The translations under genes were made by a program, and so were the position numbers. A stretch of 33,188 nt of DNA from positions 1-33,188 of the forward strand of contig QMVZ01000003.1 in NCBI GenBank assembly GCA_003661365.1, written 5' to 3'. Shown piece by piece: positions 31,281 to 33,188 of this stretch (position 1 is the stretch's first letter; each line of letters begins with the position of its first letter). A model generated the notes under the pieces. The model was given only the letters and a program-made list of their open reading frames with translations. It was not told the DNA's origin and made no database searches. The stretch is from Thermoproteota archaeon (GTDB lineage Archaea; Korarchaeota; Korarchaeia; Korarchaeales; Korarchaeaceae).

Positions 31281-31296
31281 TAAAAAATATTAAAAC
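31281..31296. promoter_or_regulatory. Shared AT-rich promoter box for atpF (-) and tRNA-Leu (+)
   Basis: TAAAAAATATTAAAAC lies about 29-44 bases before both the atpF ATG on the minus strand and the tRNA-Leu 5' end on the plus strand. It is the only TATA-like tract in the 72 bases between them, so it could serve both directions. Confidence 0.5.
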
Positions 31297-31324
31297 ACTG
31301 AGCTGATATCCTTATCAATGGCGC

Positions 31325-31412
31325 GCGGGGGTGGCCGAGCCAGGTCAAAGGCGGCGGACTTAAGATCCGCTCCCATAGGGGTTCGTGGGTTCGAATCCCA
31401 CCCCCCGCACCA
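31325..31412 (+). tRNA. tRNA-Leu(UAA), CCA encoded
   Basis: This is a class II tRNA. The acceptor stem is perfect (GCGGGGG with CCCCCGC), the anticodon stem/loop is GCGGA-CTTAAGA-TCCGC (anticodon TAA), the variable arm is long (CCC-ATA-GGG), and the T arm is GTGGG-TTCGAAT-CCCAC. A73 at 31409 is followed by an encoded CCA (31410-31412). There is no intron. The GC content of this gene is far above its surroundings, as expected for a thermophile. Confidence 0.97.
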
Positions 31413-31525
31413 TCTCTCTGACAATCATTTTTCGATCAGCTATATCAAATCAATTTTCAGTTCGAACTTTGGGTGTTAATTCATTCGAAAACCAGGGAGA
31501 TTTTGGAGCGAATAGCGTCCTCCAT

Positions 31526-31535
31526 ACTTTTTAAA
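31526..31535 (+). promoter_or_regulatory. TATA-like box for the CYTH gene
   Basis: ACTTTTTAAA lies 38 bases before the ATG at 31573 and predicts a start near 31556. It argues against the earlier ATG at 31546 as the true start. Confidence 0.4.
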
Positions 31536-31572
31536 CAAGCGGATCATGATACTTGCAGAAAACACAGATGAG

Positions 31573-32184
31573 ATGCCAAAATTGAATGGTCATGCCATCG
31601 AAAAGGAGGTTAAGTTAAGAATCAAACACGCAAGATTCCTAGGTCTGTTAGAGAAACATGGGTTGAAGTTTTCCATCTCAAAGACAGCGACTCAGAGAGA
31701 TCTAATCTTCGATTTCCCTGATTTTAGATTGTTTAGAGGCGACCAGCTTTTCAGGATAAGATTAGAAAACGGGAAAGTAATGCTGACTTTCAAAGGCAGG
31801 CGAGATATATCGAGATATTCTAAAAGAAGAATCGAGATAGAAGAGGACATTGGGTCCGAACGTGCTATAGATGTTTTGGAGAAGATAGGCATCCGAGTCT
31901 CTGAGCCACCTAGCACGCTTGAAGCAACGGTTGAACTACTTAAACGAAGCGGAATGATTATGGTTATAGAGGTAGTTAAGGAGAGAACCCTTCTAAACTT
32001 GGAAGGATGGGGTTGTAACGTCTACTTAGATAAAGTTAGGGGTCTCGGTGAATTTGTTGAAATTGAGGGCGAGGGTGCAGATCAGTTAGTTGATGTGCTC
32101 GATTTGCCTAAAGCTGTTGTAATAGAAAGCTATGTTGAAATGTTAGTTCGCTCCCTAGATCATGAATTGTCATCGATATCGTAA
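31573..32184 (+). CDS. CYTH-domain protein (CyaB/class IV adenylate cyclase-like)
   Basis: CYTH proteins bind triphosphates in a beta-tunnel; members include class IV adenylate cyclases, thiamine triphosphatases and inorganic triphosphatases. The signature ExExK is Glu10-Lys-Glu12-Val-Lys14 (EKEVKLRI). It is followed by FRIRLENGKVMLTFKGR, IEIEEDIGS and LDKVRGLGEFVEIEGEG, the late Glu-x-Glu strand. Which substrate it uses cannot be read from sequence; archaeal CyaB-like proteins are mostly uncharacterised. The start is ATG at 31573 (204 residues) rather than 31546, because a TATA-like ACTTTTTAAA lies at 31526-31535, too close to the earlier ATG. The gene stands alone. Confidence 0.85.
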   Translation: MPKLNGHAIEKEVKLRIKHARFLGLLEKHGLKFSISKTATQRDLIFDFPDFRLFRGDQLFRIRLENGKVMLTFKGRRDISRYSKRRIEIEEDIGSERAIDVLEKIGIRVSEPPSTLEATVELLKRSGMIMVIEVVKERTLLNLEGWGCNVYLDKVRGLGEFVEIEGEGADQLVDVLDLPKAVVIESYVEMLVRSLDHELSSIS

Positions 32185-32353
32185 TTTGCTCCTACTATTA
32201 GTTTTTTAGCCAATTCTCTCACTCTTTCACTCTGATATCGCAAGGGTACTAGTTAACAAAGATAAGTGAATGCTAGGTTTTAACCATGGAATATAGCAAT
32301 TTATAACGTAATTCTTTCCCGTATATGTTCTTGTTGTGAAAATCAGTAAAATC

Positions 32354-33188
32354 TCATTTCATTAGCTCGGAGGAGATCCCTGACTTTTCTAATAGAGATT
32401 TGGAGGTCTTTGAAGCTCTAGTCATTATTTCTCTTTCATCTAAAGATATCAGCCTTTTTTGCCTCAATATTATTTTTCCGTTGATTATTACGCTATTTAC
32501 ATCGGTAGATCTTGTAGCATAAATTAGGTGAGATAATACCGAGTGGAGGGGTGTCCACCATGGTAGTTCTGTGTCTAGCAAAACGATATCTGCAAGCTTA
32601 CCCTCCTCTATTGAACCAACATTAAGGCCTAGACTTTTTGCTGGTATGATCGTGGCCATATCCAGCACTTGTTGAGCATTCATGACTGTTGGGTCCTTTT
32701 TTATGCATTTGTGTATAAGAGCAGCTGCTTTCATCGTTTCAAACATATCTACAGTATTATTACTCGCAGGCCCATCGGTTCCTAGTCCGACTGATACTCC
32801 TTTTGATAGCATTTCTGGAACTGGAGATATGCCAGCGGCTACCTTCAGATTGCTAATTGGATTGTGGGAGACTAACACATTCTTGTTTGTAAGAAGATCT
32901 ATTTCCTCTTTATTTGGCCATACAACATGAGCCGCTATGACTTTAGCCCTAAAGAGCCCTAAATCAGCTACATGTCTCACTGGAGTTTTCCCATACTTTT
33001 TCTTTATCTGTTCTACCTCAGAATAATCCTCGGCAAGATGAATCTGGATCAGACAATCGTTTTCTAGTGCAAACTCTATGCTTTCCTGCAGAAGATCAGG
33101 AGAGCATGTGTAGGGAGCGTGGGGCCCTATGGATGGTATGACAAGCTCTTCCTTATCTTTCCACTCTTTAACAAAATCTTTAGCTATT
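32354..33188 (-). CDS. Amidohydrolase, SAH/methylthioadenosine/5'-deoxyadenosine deaminase-like (5' end outside window)
   Basis: This is a metal-dependent deaminase of the MtaD/DadD group, which deaminates adenosine-type compounds such as S-adenosylhomocysteine or 5'-deoxyadenosine in SAM salvage. About 277 C-terminal residues are present; the frame stays open to the right edge, so the start and the first HxH metal motif are missing. Visible motifs are GPHAPYTCS, QIHLAED, AAHVVW (a metal His), SHNPISN and GTDGPASNN (catalytic Asp), then GSIEEGKLADIVLLD at the beta-sandwich return. An internal GTG at 32980 is not the start, since conserved motifs continue upstream of it. The 169 bases between it and the CYTH gene show nothing I can support. 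Confidence 0.9.
   Translation of the reverse strand, partial: IAKDFVKEWKDKEELVIPSIGPHAPYTCSPDLLQESIEFALENDCLIQIHLAEDYSEVEQIKKKYGKTPVRHVADLGLFRAKVIAAHVVWPNKEEIDLLTNKNVLVSHNPISNLKVAAGISPVPEMLSKGVSVGLGTDGPASNNTVDMFETMKAAALIHKCIKKDPTVMNAQQVLDMATIIPAKSLGLNVGSIEEGKLADIVLLDTELPWWTPLHSVLSHLIYATRSTDVNSVIINGKIILRQKRLISLDEREIMTRASKTSKSLLEKSGISSELMK

Noticed and set aside
32185..32353. Regulatory or RNA element between the CYTH and amidohydrolase genes
   Set aside because: AT-rich sequence between two convergent genes with no repeat or fold beyond short T runs.
32354..32980. Amidohydrolase starting at the GTG at 32980
   Set aside because: The same frame continues upstream with GPHAPYTCS and QIHLAED, so the GTG is internal and the gene is cut by the window edge.

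Overview
This window is a dense stretch of chromosome from a thermophilic archaeon. The evidence is the gene set: MCM, GINS and Hel308; TBP, TFB, RpoP and RpoK; Alba; a thermosome; archaeosine tRNA-guanine transglycosylase; class I lysyl-tRNA synthetase; a GTP-type dephospho-CoA kinase; and a complete A-type ATP synthase. The coding bias is purine-rich with many AGA/AGG codons, and TATA-like boxes sit about 20-40 bases before several starts. Alba, class I LysRS, a split tRNA gene and RpoK suggest a TACK-like (Thermoproteota-side) or deep-branching lineage, but I cannot fix the phylum from one window. I see no insertion sequence, prophage or CRISPR array. The only recognisable selfish elements are two inteins in the MCM helicase.

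Layout. Positions 1-7933 (+) hold a tight replication/repair run: a GINS-like A domain, MCM with two inteins, Hel308, and adenylosuccinate lyase. TrmI (-) converges on it. Positions 8724-9009 contain a GC-rich predicted structured RNA just before a small winged-helix gene. ArcTGT (+) follows and overlaps the convergent dephospho-CoA kinase (-). A tRNA-Pro(GGG) with a 34-nt intron lies at 11698-11806. Positions 12011-16325 (+) carry a DUF92 membrane protein, TFB, aIF1, RpoP, a signal peptidase, TBP and an AMMECR1 protein. Positions 16329-20766 (-) carry an unrecognised coiled-coil protein, LysRS, Alba, RpoK and the thermosome. An unusual UDP-GlcNAc 2-epimerase with a C-terminal TrkA_C-like domain lies at 21115-22485 (-).

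Positions 22578-31252 encode all nine A-ATPase subunits in two converging units. I-K run on +, and F-H-E-A-B-D-C on -, with the K and C reading frames overlapping at their 3' ends. The window closes with tRNA-Leu(UAA), a CYTH-domain protein, and the C-terminal part of a nucleoside/SAH deaminase-like amidohydrolase that runs off the right edge.

The points most worth a second look are: the WecB-TrkA_C fusion; the two inteins in the MCM ATPase core, one with a decayed endonuclease and an embedded HTH and one a Ser1 mini-intein; the short GINS beside MCM; the GC-rich three-way-junction RNA candidate; the tRNA-Pro intron lying inside the anticodon plus a U1:C72 mismatch; and a palindrome at the predicted transcription start of the seven-gene ATPase unit.
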